A stretch of 64,000 bases of DNA from Ipomoea triloba (GCF_003576645.1 NC_044923.1:18263944-18327943); one strand, 5' to 3'; positions 11,274 to 23,689 are shown, counted from the stretch's first letter. Numbers and translations: made by a program. The notes: generated by a model not told the origin, from the letters alone.

Positions 11274-14200
11274 ATGGTTTTCTTATGGTTCTTGTTGCTC
11301 AATACATTATGTTCCATCTCAATAAGGAATGGTGAAATGATAGATTCTCTCCCGGGGCAGCCCTCGGATGTGAACTTCATTCAGTACTCTGGGTATATTG
11401 TTACAGATAAACTTCATGGTAGAGCTCTATTCTACTATTTTGCTGAAGCCCAATCAGAAAATAGATTCTCAAAGCCGCTTACACTTTGGCTAGGGGGAGG
11501 TATAGATGCTAACTACTTCTCTTCTCTATTTTAATTTAATGCCATTTGTAAAACAATTGAAGAATTCCCCCTCGAGTAACACGCGGACCATAATCTCTTT
11601 TTATCGGGTAGCGTGGAGATTTGAACCCATAATCTAATAGTCTAATACCAAATTAAAGCATGTGCTCTATCTCAATTAAAAGCCTAAGCTGATAGTTGGA
11701 CTGCACATTTATGTTTATATTATATTTATGGGAGGGTCAGTAAACGACTTAAAGGGCTAAAGTTACATTATAATTACTAGCTATATATAACTTTTGGTGT
11801 AAGTGGTAAGCGTTTGATCCTAACAGTATTGTATCTGTTAAAATCAGGCCACGAATGTTCCATTGCTACTATGGGGATGTTCTACGAACATGGTCCATTT
11901 AGGCCGACAAAAGATGGGAAGCTAGTAAAGAACCAGTTTTCTTGGAATTTAGGTAATTATTAATGTTTTGTTTTGTATATATATATATGTATGGTTTTAT
12001 ATATTGACTAAGTTGATGTTGAAATGAGCAGAGTCGAACATGTTATACGTGGAAACTCCTGTTGGAGTTGAATTTTCATACTCGAATACAACCACAGATT
12101 ATTACAACGTATGGAGTGATACCTTGACAGGTGCCAACTTGGATCACAACATTATTCACTTTGTATGTTTAAATTAGATTTAGCGTTTTTATTGGTCACA
12201 CTTGTGTGAGACCGTCTCACGGATCCTTATTCGTGAGACGAATCGGGTCGGGTCAAAGCACCATGCAAATGTCATACTTATATGTGCAAATCTCATACTT
12301 ATATACTCAAATATAACACTAATCAGAAATACAATTTTTGTTACTTATAAGAGAAAAAGTAATACATTTTTCATAATAAGTAATGTTGACAAGTGACTCT
12401 CACTTATAAGGGCAAATATAATACTTTTGAGAAAAAATGTAATACTTTTCCCTTAAAAGTATTATATTTACCCTAATAAGTAACAAAAATTTTATTCCCG
12501 ATTAGTATTACATTTGAGCATATAAGTATGACATTTGTGCATATAAGTGTTACATTTGCATCTTGACCCGACCCGTCTCATGGTGAGACGGTCTCACAAG
12601 TTTTTGCCTTTTTATTTAATTTGTTTGCCATTTTTATGCTGCAGCCCATCAAAATATGGAGTTTCTTCGAAAGTGGTTTATTGAATACCCTGAATACAGA
12701 AATCTAGATTTTTACATTGCTGGAGATAGTTATGGAGGTAAACACTATAGTACATTACATTTTTTTATTACAGTATATCATAAATATATATAGAGATCCA
12801 GCATCATGTGCAAAGGACTTCTCATGTAATTAAAAAAATGCACAAAATATCAGCCATTAATTTCGTTCAGATCTACTACTCTTTAAAAAATATACTTCGA
12901 ACTAACAAAAATTGTGCACTTGAAGGCGCAAAAAATGTGCACTCTTTGGCACAAAAATTTATATTCAAAGATCAAAATTATGCACTCAAAGGCACAAAGA
13001 TGTGCAATTAAAGCAATTATATATGGTGCAAAAAAGGTGAGTATTCAACTTAGTGTTATAGAAGCAATTATCCATCTAATCGTTTGTAAATCTCACAAAT
13101 TTCATTAAAAATTTAGTTATACATTGTTGAAAAGAATACAAAAGATATAATAAATACTGGTCCATAATTGTGTACTAGAAGTCACAAAAATATGCACTTG
13201 AAGGCACAGAAATATGCACTCAAAAGACAAAATTCTTCACTCGAATGCACAAAGATGTGCAATCTAAGCAATTATGTTATCAAGATGGGGAATTTATTCA
13301 ACTTAATTAAGTGTTATTATAGCAATTACCCTTACAAATCGTTTGTAAAGCTCAAATATTTCAAAATAAGACAAAAGATATAGGTCCTGTTTGGTAAATT
13401 AGTTAGCCTATCACCCAATTTTTGTTTATTTGACCACTATTAGCTATTTAACTTGGTTAAAAATCAATATAAGTATTTGGTTAATCAACTTTTTGTCACT
13501 GTTGCAAAAATCGGCCTACTAGGCGCTAGGCGCCCCTACGCCGAGGCGAATTGCTTCATAGGCCCGCCTAGTGCGTAACTTGGCCGAATTTGGCTTAGTT
13601 AACTCACCCAACTCAGCAGAGTTAATCGAGTTAACTCGGACAAGTCGGACCTTGTTAATTTTTTTTATTATAATTATATATATTTAAATTTATTTATTTA
13701 TATAAATAAGAGAAGTAAGAGATATAAATATAATATATATAATATAATATATTTCATACACCCCCACATAGCAATATTTTTTTATTTTTATAGGTCGCCG
13801 CCTATGTGTCGCCTAACTACCTAGGACTAGTGCCTAGCACCTACTGTAACCATGCTTTTTGTAACTCCAAAATGCTAAAATTCAAAAAGTTGTTCAAAAC
13901 AATTTTTTCAATTAGCTTTTTGAGAAAAGAAATTATATCAAATAGCTATAAGCTAATAGCTAATTTACCAAACACCTTTCTACAATTAGCAAATGTTATC
14001 AACTAATTATATACTTTAACCCAATCAGCTAACAGTCATTTACCAAACAGGGCCATAATAAACACTGGTCTATAATTTTACACTTGAAGGCATAGACTGT
14101 GCACTCGAAGGGCCAAAATTGTGCACTCAAAGGGAGAAACCATGCATTGAGACAAAATATATGCACTAGAAGAAGAAAAAAATTAAATATGCCCTCAAAG

Positions 14201-14373
14201 AAAAAATGTACACTCAAAGAAGGCAAAATGTGCACTCGAAAACAAAAAACATCAAAACTTATTACCTACACAAAATTACAATAATGCAACTTCGTGTTTT
14301 TTAATTCTTTTTCATTTTGAGCTGATGATTTGACTAGAACTATATTTTAGATTTAACCCTATTTTTTACTTAA

Positions 14374-14416
<43 letters not shown>

Positions 14417-16367
14417 ATTTGAAAGCATGCATATATATATATATATGCAATAATCTTGGAAATGGGTTTGTATGTATGTAGGTCACTTGGCACCACAACT
14501 TGCTGCATTAATACTTGAATACAACAGAAAACCAGAACATATCAGACCAATAAAGCTCAAAGGAATTGTTGTGAGTTAGTTGCTTCCTTCCATCAATTCT
14601 TCACCTGATATTCTGCATCATATGTAATTTTCTAATTGGAGGGTATGATTTAGTGGAAGGGACTTATCAATCCTTAACCAAAGGTCAAAAAATCAATCCT
14701 TGATTTTGGATATAAAGTAATCTTAAATCTCCAAGCCAACTCTCAGACCCTTAGAGGTGTTACAATTCAGCCTGTCTTAAATCTCCATGCTAGCTATCTC
14801 ATCTTTAGAGGTACTACAATTCAACGAAGCGAGAAGATTAGTCATTGTGTCTAACGATAGAAACACTGGTTACATTTAAATTTAAAAATCATATGATATT
14901 TTCTTCATTCATTCTGATCGACGTCTATCATTCAAGCTAGAACTCATTTTTTGTGTTTTTTCAATAAAAAATCTTTTTCAGCTTGGGAACCCATTTCTAG
15001 AAAAGATGAGTTTATCTAATGTTGAGCATCTGTGGTACCACGGAATCATTTCTACAGAACTGTACCGTCTGCAGAAGAGAGTGTGTAATGCAACAAGAAT
15101 GGTTATCGAATTCTTAAGTGGAGAAATGTCTGAATATTGCTCTGACATAGATGTTATGATTTCGGAGGAAATTGGGGTTGATATGGATCAGGATCATAAC
15201 GAAAATTTACTGTTTCAATCATGCGAATCCTCCTCAATTTCATCATCTCAACAACATCATGTAAGTTACCAATTGTTAAGTTATTTCACTTTAGTACTAA
15301 AAAAAAATAGCCTTCCAATGCGAACTTACGAACTTAAATAATACACAGTAACTAGTACATGGATGCACAACAACTCCTCTACCTCCGCAACAAGTACACA
15401 AATAATGCATCACACCTACTATATGAATGCACCAAAATTACTACATAAATGCATTGAAATTACTACACAAATGCACCATGTTGCTTTACATTCGTGTAAT
15501 ATGATGTTGTGCATTCTTTAAGAAGTTCTCAGATTCGCATTGGAAGACCGGTTCTCATCTAAATGCATCTCCCTCTCAACCCCTCTCTCTATATATATAG
15601 TGGTTCTGGTGCGGGAATTTGCTTAGGTGTGGCCGTGAAGTTTAATATGAGTCGTTGATCAAATATAGATCAATGACTCAAATCAATGAAAATTTAAAAA
15701 AATGTGCGTATGGAAGGAACCAAACAACCTAACTTAAGCATTAAAATGACACACCTTAAGTACAAAAGTCACGCACTTTAATCACACAAGCAAAACACCT
15801 TAAGAATACAAACCACACACTTGAAAAAATTACATAACTTGAACCAAACATGAAAATATTATATTCCTAAGCAAATATAGCCTTAGTTAGCTTATATAAC
15901 TTGAACCAAACGCTCCCCTAAAGTTTTAAAATTGAGTCTCTAAATATTATAAATGACGCACTTTAAGTACAGAAACCACACACCTTAAGAAGGAAAACGA
16001 CGCACATAAAGCTTTAAACTGACGCACCTTAAGTTTCAACACTGAAGCACCTTAAAGCATACAAATAGCGCACCTTAAGAAAGAAAACCAGCACCTTAAG
16101 AAGTAAAACAACGCACCTAAAGTTTTATATCGATGCACCTTAAGTTTCAACCAAAACACACCTTAAGTTCTCACGGTAGAATTGACACACCTTAAAGCAC
16201 AGAAATCACGCACTTAAAGATGAAAAACCACGCACCTTAAGTTTTACCAATATGAAAAATTACCGCGTGTTTTTAATAAGTTAATCCTGAACGTTGATTT
16301 TGGCAAGATCAATAGTTCTCTTTTCACTGCACAACTGCACCTGAGCACACCATCTGCATTTGTACCG

Positions 16368-16418
<51 letters not shown>

Positions 16419-17314
16419 TTTTCAATCTTAATTGTTTGTTTCTTCTCTGCCATGCATAGCTTGCTACTGAAACAGCCAAGGCTGATCCATGCCTTCGTGA
16501 TTGGGTATATGACTATGTAAGCAGGCCAGAAGTTCAGAAAGCTTTACATGCCAATACAACTGGCTTGCCAAATCATTGGAATTCTATTTTTCATGGGTAT
16601 TGTATTTTGTAACCTATTCTCTTATTGTGTCTGAAATCACTTGTAATTGTGTGCTAATTCAAGTATATGAAAAATGCAGGAATAGGAAAACTATTATGCA
16701 CAACCTTGCTATTGACATATTGCCAACATTGTCAGCACTTCTAAAGAGTGATATCCCAGTTCTCATTTACAGGTTCATTATGACATCAGATACATATATT
16801 AGATAGAGAGAAAATAAAATTACATTGCCTGGCCTTACTTTTAAAGTTATATATTAATTGATAATTAGAGTAACACTACTATGTTGCAGTGGAGATCAAG
16901 ATTTAAGGATTCCTGTCACACACACTAGAGAACTTGCAAACGTGCTTGCTAGACGCTTGAAGCTCACCACTTTGGAGATGAATGGACCTTGGTATGATGG
17001 CAACCAGGTATATACCACTTTACCAAACTCAAGAAACTTGAAAAAATTAAAACAAAATGCAATAAACAAAAATTAAAAATAAAAAGAAAAGAAATTGGGT
17101 AAGTTTAGTTGTTTTGTTTTGATTTTTGTAGATTGGAGGATGGAGTCAAACATTCGGAAAATTGGGTGGATGTAAAAAGGTGGGAAATTTGACATTTGCA
17201 ACAGTAAGGGGTGGAGCTCATTTTGTGCCATCTTCATCTCCCTCGCAAGCTCTCACACTTTTTAAGGCATTTCTCAAGAGATCTCCACCACCCAGAACTA
17301 AATCAGACCACTAG
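11274..17314 (+). CDS. Serine carboxypeptidase-like protein, clade II (SCPL gene 2)
   Basis: Tandem paralogue of gene 1. Inferred exons: 11274-11499, 11848-11952, 12032-12130, 12645-12737, 14482-14570, 14982-15260, 16460-16596, 16680-16772, 16890-17007 and 17132-17314. They join to 1422 nt, 473 aa, with no stop. The N-terminus is a signal-peptide-like stretch. The triad residues are Ser172 (GDSYGG), Asp378 (SGDQD) and His443 (GGAH). The oxyanion-loop motif reads GGGHECSI instead of NGGPGCSS, so, as in gene 1, Pro-Gly is replaced by a His-acidic pair. Both copies share this change, which suggests it arose before they duplicated. Exon 6 encodes a Ser-rich linker before exon 7, the region where two-chain carboxypeptidases are processed. 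Intron 3 holds a MITE absent from gene 1. Catalysis may be altered or lost; the substrate is unknown. Confidence 0.9.
11735..11832 (+). repeat. TGTTGGGC...CTAACA dispersed element remnant, gene 2 intron 1
   Basis: This shares GACTTAAAGGGCTAAAGTT and CTTTTGGTGTAAGTGGTAAG, ending GTTTGATCCTAACA, with copies in intron 1 of genes 1, 3 and 4 and in the CBS gene. A shorter remnant lies at 575-643 in gene 1. The shared position in all four intron 1 copies suggests an insertion older than the SCPL amplification. Confidence 0.55.
12194..12608. mobile_element. Hairpin MITE (GTGAGACCGTCTCAC type) in SCPL gene 2 intron 3
   Basis: The ends pair as GTGTGAGACCGTCTCAC and its complement, inside GGTCACACTTG and CAAGTTTTTGCC. 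An 8-bp direct repeat TTTTTATT flanks it (12186-12193 and 12609-12616). Gene 1 intron 3 has the uninterrupted site TTTTTATTTAATTTG, so this inserted after the gene 1/gene 2 duplication. Another copy is at 23279-23463. Confidence 0.75.
12890..13270. repeat. Ladder of GCACTCGAAGGCACAAA-type repeats, gene 2 intron 4
   Basis: Degenerate units of about 20 nt (GCACTTGAAGGCACAAAA and variants) recur here and again at 14075-14240. Both stretches belong to the ancestral intron-4 element also present in gene 1; a PIF-type MITE (13383-14054) splits them in gene 2. Confidence 0.65.
13383..14054. mobile_element. PIF/Harbinger-type MITE with a nested TAGGCG element
   Basis: Ends GGTCCTGTTTGGTAAAT and ATTTACCAAACAGGGCC are inverted copies, flanked by ATA on both sides (13380-13382 and 14055-14057). 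The core (about 13500-13850) is a second repeat rich in TAGGCGCTAGGCGCC and CGCCTAACTACCTAGG; a relative is at 51289-51690 in gene 4 intron 1. It lies in intron 4 of SCPL gene 2 and is absent from gene 1. Confidence 0.75.
14376..14414. repeat. Poly(T) tract, about 39 bp
   Basis: A homopolymer run upstream of exon 5 of SCPL gene 2. Its length is unreliable in any assembly. Confidence 0.9.
15590..16412. repeat. (TA)-flanked CACCTTAAG-ladder element, SCPL gene 2 intron 6
   Basis: Starts in a TATATATATA tract followed by GGTTCTGGTGCGGG and ends with GCACCTGAGCACACC before a (TA) tract at 16372-16412. The core repeats CGCACCTTAAG about every 20 nt with drift (15730-16240). It is related to 3378-3772 in the same intron of gene 1. 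Confidence 0.55.
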
Positions 17315-17596
17315 TTTGTATTCAAGTAATTATACTATGAGTAGAAACCAGGGGATGAGTCAGAAATTTCTGTCAATGGAGGCGAAAAAAAAAAAAAAAA
17401 CTTCATATTGTGGGAAATTTAATTTCATATATTCTATCAAACATCAGATATAAAATCTTCTTAAATAGTACTCCAAGCGAAAGGGAATTGGACATTATTA
17501 TAAACATGGTTATGATGGTGTGTGTGAGGATATTCTCTTTCTCAAGAGGTTAACCAAAAGAGTGTTGAATTTAATATAGGTGATTAATCATAAAAA

Positions 17597-17720
17597 GCAT
17601 TTTTTTTTTTTGAATACTACTAACTCTATTACAATAGAGCTATTGAAGCACAAGGCTCGAACCCACTACCTCCCGTATAAAGGGAAGGGTTTGATGCCAC
17701 TGGACCACAAGATCCTTAGC
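17597..17720 (-). mobile_element. tRNA-derived SINE, reverse orientation
   Basis: On the minus strand this reads GATCTTGTGGTCCAGTGGCA (A box), then GTGGGTTCGAGCCTTGTG (B box), then a tail ending in poly(A) (the T run at 17600-17611). It is the clearest SINE of the window. The rest of 17315-18024 is AT-rich 3' flank with no gene. Confidence 0.75.
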
Positions 17721-18024
17721 TCATAAAAGTATTTAGTGTTCCGAATTTAACTTGAATAGTTGGGTTGAGAGTCATACAAGAACAATTAAGTACAAAGTAA
17801 GGAACACATAATATTTGCATCTTCTTCCAACTTTCCTTTCTTAAAGCAAGATTAAAATCTTAAATAGTGTTGCTATAGTGATTTCTTATTCTCATAGCAA
17901 CAAGACACCTCTAAGATTATCTTCAAATATATATAATGGGATCATAATCATACAAGAATCGATACAAAACATTTAACTCACAACAAAAAAACTATATCAA
18001 TATATCATCCTTTTATGCAATTTA

Positions 18025-18460
18025 TGTTGCGCCCGCGGAAGTGGGATAGATCAGATTGCAACAATAATTTGAGAAATAAAAATAAATGAGGCACAGATTT
18101 TACGTGGAAAACCCCTAAACAAATTAGGATAAAAACCACGGGCAAGGGTAGAAGAATTTTACTATGAGAAAATAGGAGTTACAACCACTCTCTAACTAAC
18201 AAGGAGAAAACAAGGATAATTCTCTCTTGCTAGGAAGGAGAAATACACTCAACAAACTCTCTAATATCTCTAGTATATGAGGGAAGAATAGAATGATTTT
18301 GGGATGATTTAGAATGCAAATGAAGTGCCTATTTATAGCAAAAAATTTGGACTGCACTATTGAAATTGCAGCTGCAATTTCCTGTAGAAATAGCTGCATT
18401 TTTCCTGTACAAATTGCTGCACTGCACTGTTCATTTTGCTGCTAAACTATTCTGCCGACA
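18025..18460 (-). repeat. 3' LTR of the copia element
   Basis: A 436-bp terminal repeat; in element orientation it starts TGTCGGCAGAATAG and ends GGGCGCAACA. It contains a TATA-like CTATAAATAGG (complement near 18329-18340), a likely promoter for read-through transcripts. Confidence 0.95.
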
Positions 18461-18536
18461 ATCTCCCACTTGAAGATTATGATTGTAACAATCATATCTT
18501 CACACCATTCTTTCTACCTTGCACTTTCCATGCCGC

Positions 18537-21525
18537 TTACGTCTCTATCAGGCCACAGGAAGATCGACACCAAGTAAACTTATCAACATTGATTACCTTT
18601 GTTAGGAAATCTGCTACGTTGTCCGTGGTATGGATTTTCTGCAAATCTACTGTCCCTTCTTCCACCTTCTCTCGGATGAAATGGCACTGCACTCGTATGT
18701 GTTTCGTCCTTGAATGAAATGCAGGATTCCTTGCTAGATGCAAGGCACTCTGACTGTCACAAAACAAAGAGACAAACTCTTGTTTGTGCCCGAGCTCCTC
18801 CAATAGCATTTTCAACCAAATTGCTTCTATACTGGCTTGTGTAGCTGCTACGTATTCTGCTTCTGTTGTTGACGTAGCCACAACTGCTTGCAGTTTTGAA
18901 ACCCAGCTTACAGCTCCACCAGCAACTTTGAACACATATCCTGTCGTAGATTTACTTTTATCCAAATCCCCTGCATAGTCAGAATCCACATACCCGTTGA
19001 TAATAAAGTCTGATCCTCCATAACATAATGCAACATCTGAGGTCCCCTTGATGTATCTTAGGATCCTCTTCACACAGTTCCAATGCTCTCTGCCTGGATT
19101 CGCCATGTACCGACTAACTACTCCCACTGCTTGCGCAATGTCTGGTCTTGTACATATCATAGCGAACATTAGACTCCCCACCGCTGATGCATACGGTACT
19201 CGAGACATTTCCATCCTCCCTTCTTCATTGCTAGGACTCATACTTGAGGATACTTTGAGATTAATAGGAAGAGGGGTAGAAATTGGCTTACAATCTTGCA
19301 TGCTGAAACGTGACAAGATTTTCTTTAAATAATTCTTTTGAGAAAGCCAAATCNCTTGAAATATGCACAAGGGTCTGCATTCAGTCTGTTGTATCCAAGG
19401 CACATGATGAAGGAATCAAATCTCTTATACCAACACCTTGGCGCCTGCTTTAAACCGTACAGAGATTTGTTCAACCTGCAAACCAAGTTCTGATTCTCTT
19501 TGTCTTCAAATCCTTCAGGCTGGAGCATATATATCTCTTCTTCAAGATCTCCATGAAGAAAAGTCGTTTTCACATCTAGCTGCTCTAGATGTAAGTTGAA
19601 TGTAGCACACATTGCCAAAACTACACGAACTGTTGTTAGTCGAACCACAGGTGAAAATATTTCATTGAAATCAATACCTTCTTTCTGAGCATATCCCTTC
19701 ACCACCAGTCTTGCACGATACCGCTCCACTTGATCGTCACCATTCCTTTTGATTTTGAAGACCCATTTGTTACCAATTGGCTTCCTTCCTTGTGGTAGTG
19801 GCACAAGTTCCCATGTATTATTTTTATGGAGAGCTTCTATTTCTTCCTGCATTGCTGCCGTCCATTGAGAAACATCTGAGCTGTTTATCGCCTCCTGAAA
19901 GGTTGATGGCTCACCATCCTCTGTTAGAAGGCAGTATGCAACATTCTCTTCCATAACATAATCTGAGTGCCAAGTGGGACGTCTTCTTTCACGGTCTGAT
20001 TGACGAGTTGTTGGAGCTCTAGAGCGTTCTGGTTCTGGTTCCTCGTGCGCCGGTTCTGCTTCAGACGAATCTTGTTCAAATTCCTCCTCTACCTGTATCT
20101 GAGTAGTTTCTGGCTTCTCCTTTTCCGTGCTATCATCAACTTCTCCTCTTTGTAGCTTGTCCTCTACAAAGATAACATCCATGCTGATGACAACTTTGTG
20201 GGCGGTGGGATCCCACAAGCGATACCCCTTTACTCCATCAGCATACCCCAAGAATCTACATTTCCTGGACTTCGGATCCAACTTTGTAATTTCCTGGGCA
20301 TTGTCATTGCATACACAATGCTTCCAAATATATGGAGGTTTGAATAATCAATAGGCTTACCAGTCCACATCTCCATTGGTGTCTTCAGCTCGATTGCAGT
20401 TGATGGAGCTCGATTCACCAAATAACAGGCGGTATTGACTGCTTTTGCCCAGAATGATTTTTCTAAGCCCGCAGCCCTCAACATTGCTCTTGTCCTTTCC
20501 AGCAAGGTTCTGTTCATCCGCTCTGCCACTCCATTTTGTTGAGGAGTGTATGCCACAGTGAACTGCCTTTTGATGCCTTCCTTCTTGCAGAAGTCATCAA
20601 ATTCCTCACTTGTATATTCCCCTCCATTATCTGTCCTGAAACACTTGATCTTCTTCCCGGAATCAAGTTCCACCCGTGCTTTGAAGGCTTTGAAAGTCGC
20701 AAACACATCTGACTTCTTCTTGATAGGGTACACCCAGCATCTCCTAGAGTAATCGTCGATGAATGAGACAAAATACTTTGCCCCTCCTAGGGATGGAACC
20801 GGTGCTTGCCACACATCAGAGTGAACCAATTCTAGAACAACCTTGCCTCTAGAATTTGATGTGCTGAATTTAAGACGATGTTGCTTACTTGTTATACAAT
20901 GCTCACACAAAGGAAGTGATACCTTTGTTAACCCCGGAAGTAGCTTTTGCTCCACAAGAATCTTCATTCCTTGTTCTGACATGTGCCCAAGTTTCTGATG
21001 CCATAGCAGCGTAGAGTCTGGACTACATGCGGCAACCGATGCCTCTGCTTCTTGCAAAGTCTCTCCCTTCAGCATGTATAGATTTGCAGCTATCTTCTCC
21101 CCTTTCATCACCACAAGCGCTCCTTGGAAAATCTTCATGACTCCTTTCTGTGTTTCAATCTTGGTTGCACTATTATCCAATATTCCATAGGATAATAGAT
21201 TTTTCTTCAGGCCCTTCACGTGCCGCACATCCTGAACAGTTTGGACTGTTCCATCGTACATCTTCAGCTTGATGGTTCCAATGCCGATAATCTCCAAGGC
21301 ATGATCGTCGCAGCTGTACACAGATCCTCCTGAGATTGGTTCATAATGATGGAACCATTCTCTCCTTGAGGTCATGTGATATGTGGCTCCCGAGTCTATA
21401 AACCATATATCCGCGAACCTTTTTCTGCCTTCCCTGGCTATTGATGCTTCGCAACAGAGAGCACTTCCATCATCCGAGGTACTTGCAACATTTCCTTGAG
21501 GATTGGAATTCTGAGGTAAATTCCA
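18537..21525 (-). pseudogene. pol: copia pol: protease, integrase, reverse transcriptase, RNase H
   Basis: In order on the minus strand: aspartic protease DSGATYH (about 21396), GAG-pre-integrase with HQKLGHMSEQG and CEHC, integrase core with HSDVW, DDYSRRCWVY, TDNGGEYTSEEF and QQNGVAERMNRT, then RT with WVFKIKRN, FSPVVR, LEQLDVKTTFLHGDL and LYGLKQAPRCWY, and RNase H with CDSQSA, TTEAEYVA and RTKHI. The frame slips near 20306 between integrase and RT. The N at 19354 joins DPCAYFK directly to IWLSQKNYLKKIL. Roughly 70 codons, including the YVDD catalytic box, are therefore missing from the assembly. The frame closes at 18537. Confidence 0.9.
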
Positions 21526-22249
21526 ACAATCTTTCTTCAAGTGACCCTTCTTTCCACAGTTGTAACACTTTAAATTCTTCTTACTTGATTTTGATCTACC
21601 ACGACCACTGCTTTGGCTACGTTCTGTTGACCTTCCTCTCATCACCGTTAACGCCTCTGCCTGTTGCAGATTGACTTGTCTGTCCTCCTTGTTCTTGCGC
21701 CGACTTTCTTCTTCAAGAACCGCAGCTGCAACATCATCGAAGACTAGATAGTCTGTAAGGATGTTGTTTGTTAAGTTGATGATGAGCTGATCATACGAAT
21801 CAGGTAGACTCTAAAGTAGAAATTCCGCACGCTCCTGTGGCTCTATTTTACAGCTTAGAGATGTAAGCTGGGAAAATAGAGTATTCAGCGTATTTAAGTG
21901 TTCCGTCACTGAAGTAGATTCTGACATACGAAGAGTATATAATTTCCTCTTAAGGAAAATTTTGTTGTGCAGTGACTTGGCCTCGTACAACCGGTTGAGG
22001 TGATCCCAAATCTCCTTGGTCGTCTTCTTCTCCTCGATGCTTGACAATACTCCATCTGCTATTGATAGGTATAGATCCGCCATAGCATCCTCGTTCATCT
22101 CGCTCCATTTTTTGTCATCAGTAAAATCCACCGGCCTTTCACTAATAGCTGCTAGACAGTTGTCTTTCCTCAGGATAGCCTTCACCTTCAATTTCCACAA
22201 TGAGAAATTTTTTCCCATTGAATTTTTCAATCTCAAATTTCGCTGCCAT
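21526..22249 (-). pseudogene. gag: copia gag (capsid/nucleocapsid), interrupted
   Basis: The reading begins at an ATG at 22249 (MAAKFEIEKFNG). It shifts frame at a run of six As (about 22207-22212) and continues as NFSLWKLKVKAILRKDN, the retrotransposon gag core (UBN2-type). A TAG lies in frame at 21813-21811. The same frame then continues into the zinc knuckle CYNCGKKGHLKKDC (about 21567-21526). In Tnt1-type elements gag and pol form one long frame, so these two lesions are degenerative or are sequencing errors in a homopolymer. Confidence 0.85.
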
Positions 22250-22301
22250 ATTGTTCTTGAAACAAATTCTGAACAATATATCTGAAGGCTCTGATACCAA
22301 T

Positions 22302-22737
22302 TGTTGCGCCCGCGGAAGTGGGATAGATCAGATTGCAACAATAATTTGAGAAATAAAAATAAATGAGGCACAGATTTTACGTGGAAAACCCCTAAACAAA
22401 TTAGGATAAAAACCACGGGCAAGGGTAGAAGAATTTTACTATGAGAAAATAGGAGTTACAACCACTCTCTAACTAACAAGGAGAAAACAAGGATAATTCT
22501 CTCTTGCTAGGAAGGAGAAATACACTCAACAAACTCTCTAATATCTCTAGTATATGAGGGAAGAATAGAATGATTTTGGGATGATTTAGAATGCAAATGA
22601 AGTACCTATTTATAGCAAAAAATTTGGACTGCACTATTGAAATTGCAGCTGCAATTTCCTGTAGAAATAGCTGCATTTTTCCTGTACAAATTGCTGCACT
22701 GCACTGTTCATTTTGCTGCTAAACTATTCTGTCGACA
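22302..22737 (-). repeat. 5' LTR of the copia element
   Basis: A 436-bp copy differing from the 3' LTR by two transitions (22604 and 22732). The TATA-like CTATAAATAGG would drive the genomic transcript toward lower coordinates. Confidence 0.95.
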
Positions 22738-23278
22738 ATTTAAGTTCACACAATTAAGCATCTATAACAAGAGAAAATTCAATTCAAATCTCAAGATGAT
22801 AGGAAGACAAATCAACATTTTTGGTTAAATCGTACACAAATATTGATTTATAGGCCGGGAGCATTGGAACACTCAATGAAGAGCGTAGAACATTCCAAAG
22901 TCGACCTAGGGTCGCACTTGAAACATGCACGGGAGTGCAGCAAAAAATGGCACACTGAAAGTGTTGCACTTGCACATGCATGGCTATGCACCTATAAGTG
23001 TGTCTGGGGTAATAATGAGTTGTATTACATGCACTCTTTATTTTAACTCTCTCACTTTTACTCTTTCATGTGGCAATTAGTAATTAGTTATCTTGTGAGT
23101 CTGAATGAAAGTGTCAACATCAAAATTTTGTGAGAGGGAGTAAAAATTGATAGTAGAATTTGGGAGTATGAGTAGTATTTTACTCTAATGATTTTGGCCT
23201 AGACTTGCATAAGCATAAGGATGCGCAAGGCTCACCCTTTACTCAATATTTAAGCACAATTTGAATTATTTTTTTAAA

Positions 23279-23463
23279 GTCGTCATACTTGTGTGAGGTC
23301 GTCTCAGTGATCTTTATCCATGAGACGGGTCGGATCGAAATGAAATGTAATATTTTATTCACGATTTAGTATTGTATTTGTTAGTATAAGTATTATATTT
23401 CATCTTGATTCGACTTATCTCACGGATAAAGATCTGTGAGACGGTCTCACACATGTTTTTGTC
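23279..23463. mobile_element. Hairpin MITE (GTGAGACGGTCTCAC type)
   Basis: The ends are inverted copies around CTTGTGTGAGGTCGTCTCA and TGTGAGACGGTCTCACACAT. It belongs to the family of 12194-12608 but is about half its length. Upstream, 22743-23278 is AT-rich sequence in which I see no gene. Confidence 0.65.
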
Positions 23464-23625
23464 ATTTTTTATGGTTTCAATCTTTGGATGAGCCCTAGTT
23501 GTGCTCCTTCATATTTTTTCATATGTTTAAGTTAGATTGGACTTAAAGACTTATTTTTTCTTACATTTTGGAAGCTTGTAATTAATGATTCTGTTTGTAT
23601 TGATGTTTTCGTCAAAATGTGTGTG

Positions 23626-23628
<3 letters not shown>

Positions 23629-23688
<60 letters not shown>

Positions 23689-23689
23689 N

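Larger units (their letters stand above)
18025..22737 (-). mobile_element. Ty1/copia LTR retrotransposon, Tnt1/Tork-like, near-complete
   Basis: The element is bounded by 436-bp LTRs (18025-18460 and 22302-22737), each running TG...CA when read on either strand, and flanked by the 5-bp duplication ATTTA (18020-18024 and 22738-22742). On the minus strand the primer-binding site TTGGTATCAGAG (complement of 22290-22301) follows the 5' LTR and matches initiator tRNA-Met. A purine-rich CAAGTGGGAGAT precedes the 3' LTR. The order is gag, protease, integrase, RT, RNase H, which defines copia. The LTRs differ at only two sites (18327/22604 and 18455/22732), so it inserted recently. Coding is broken in four places, one being an assembly N. 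Confidence 0.95.
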
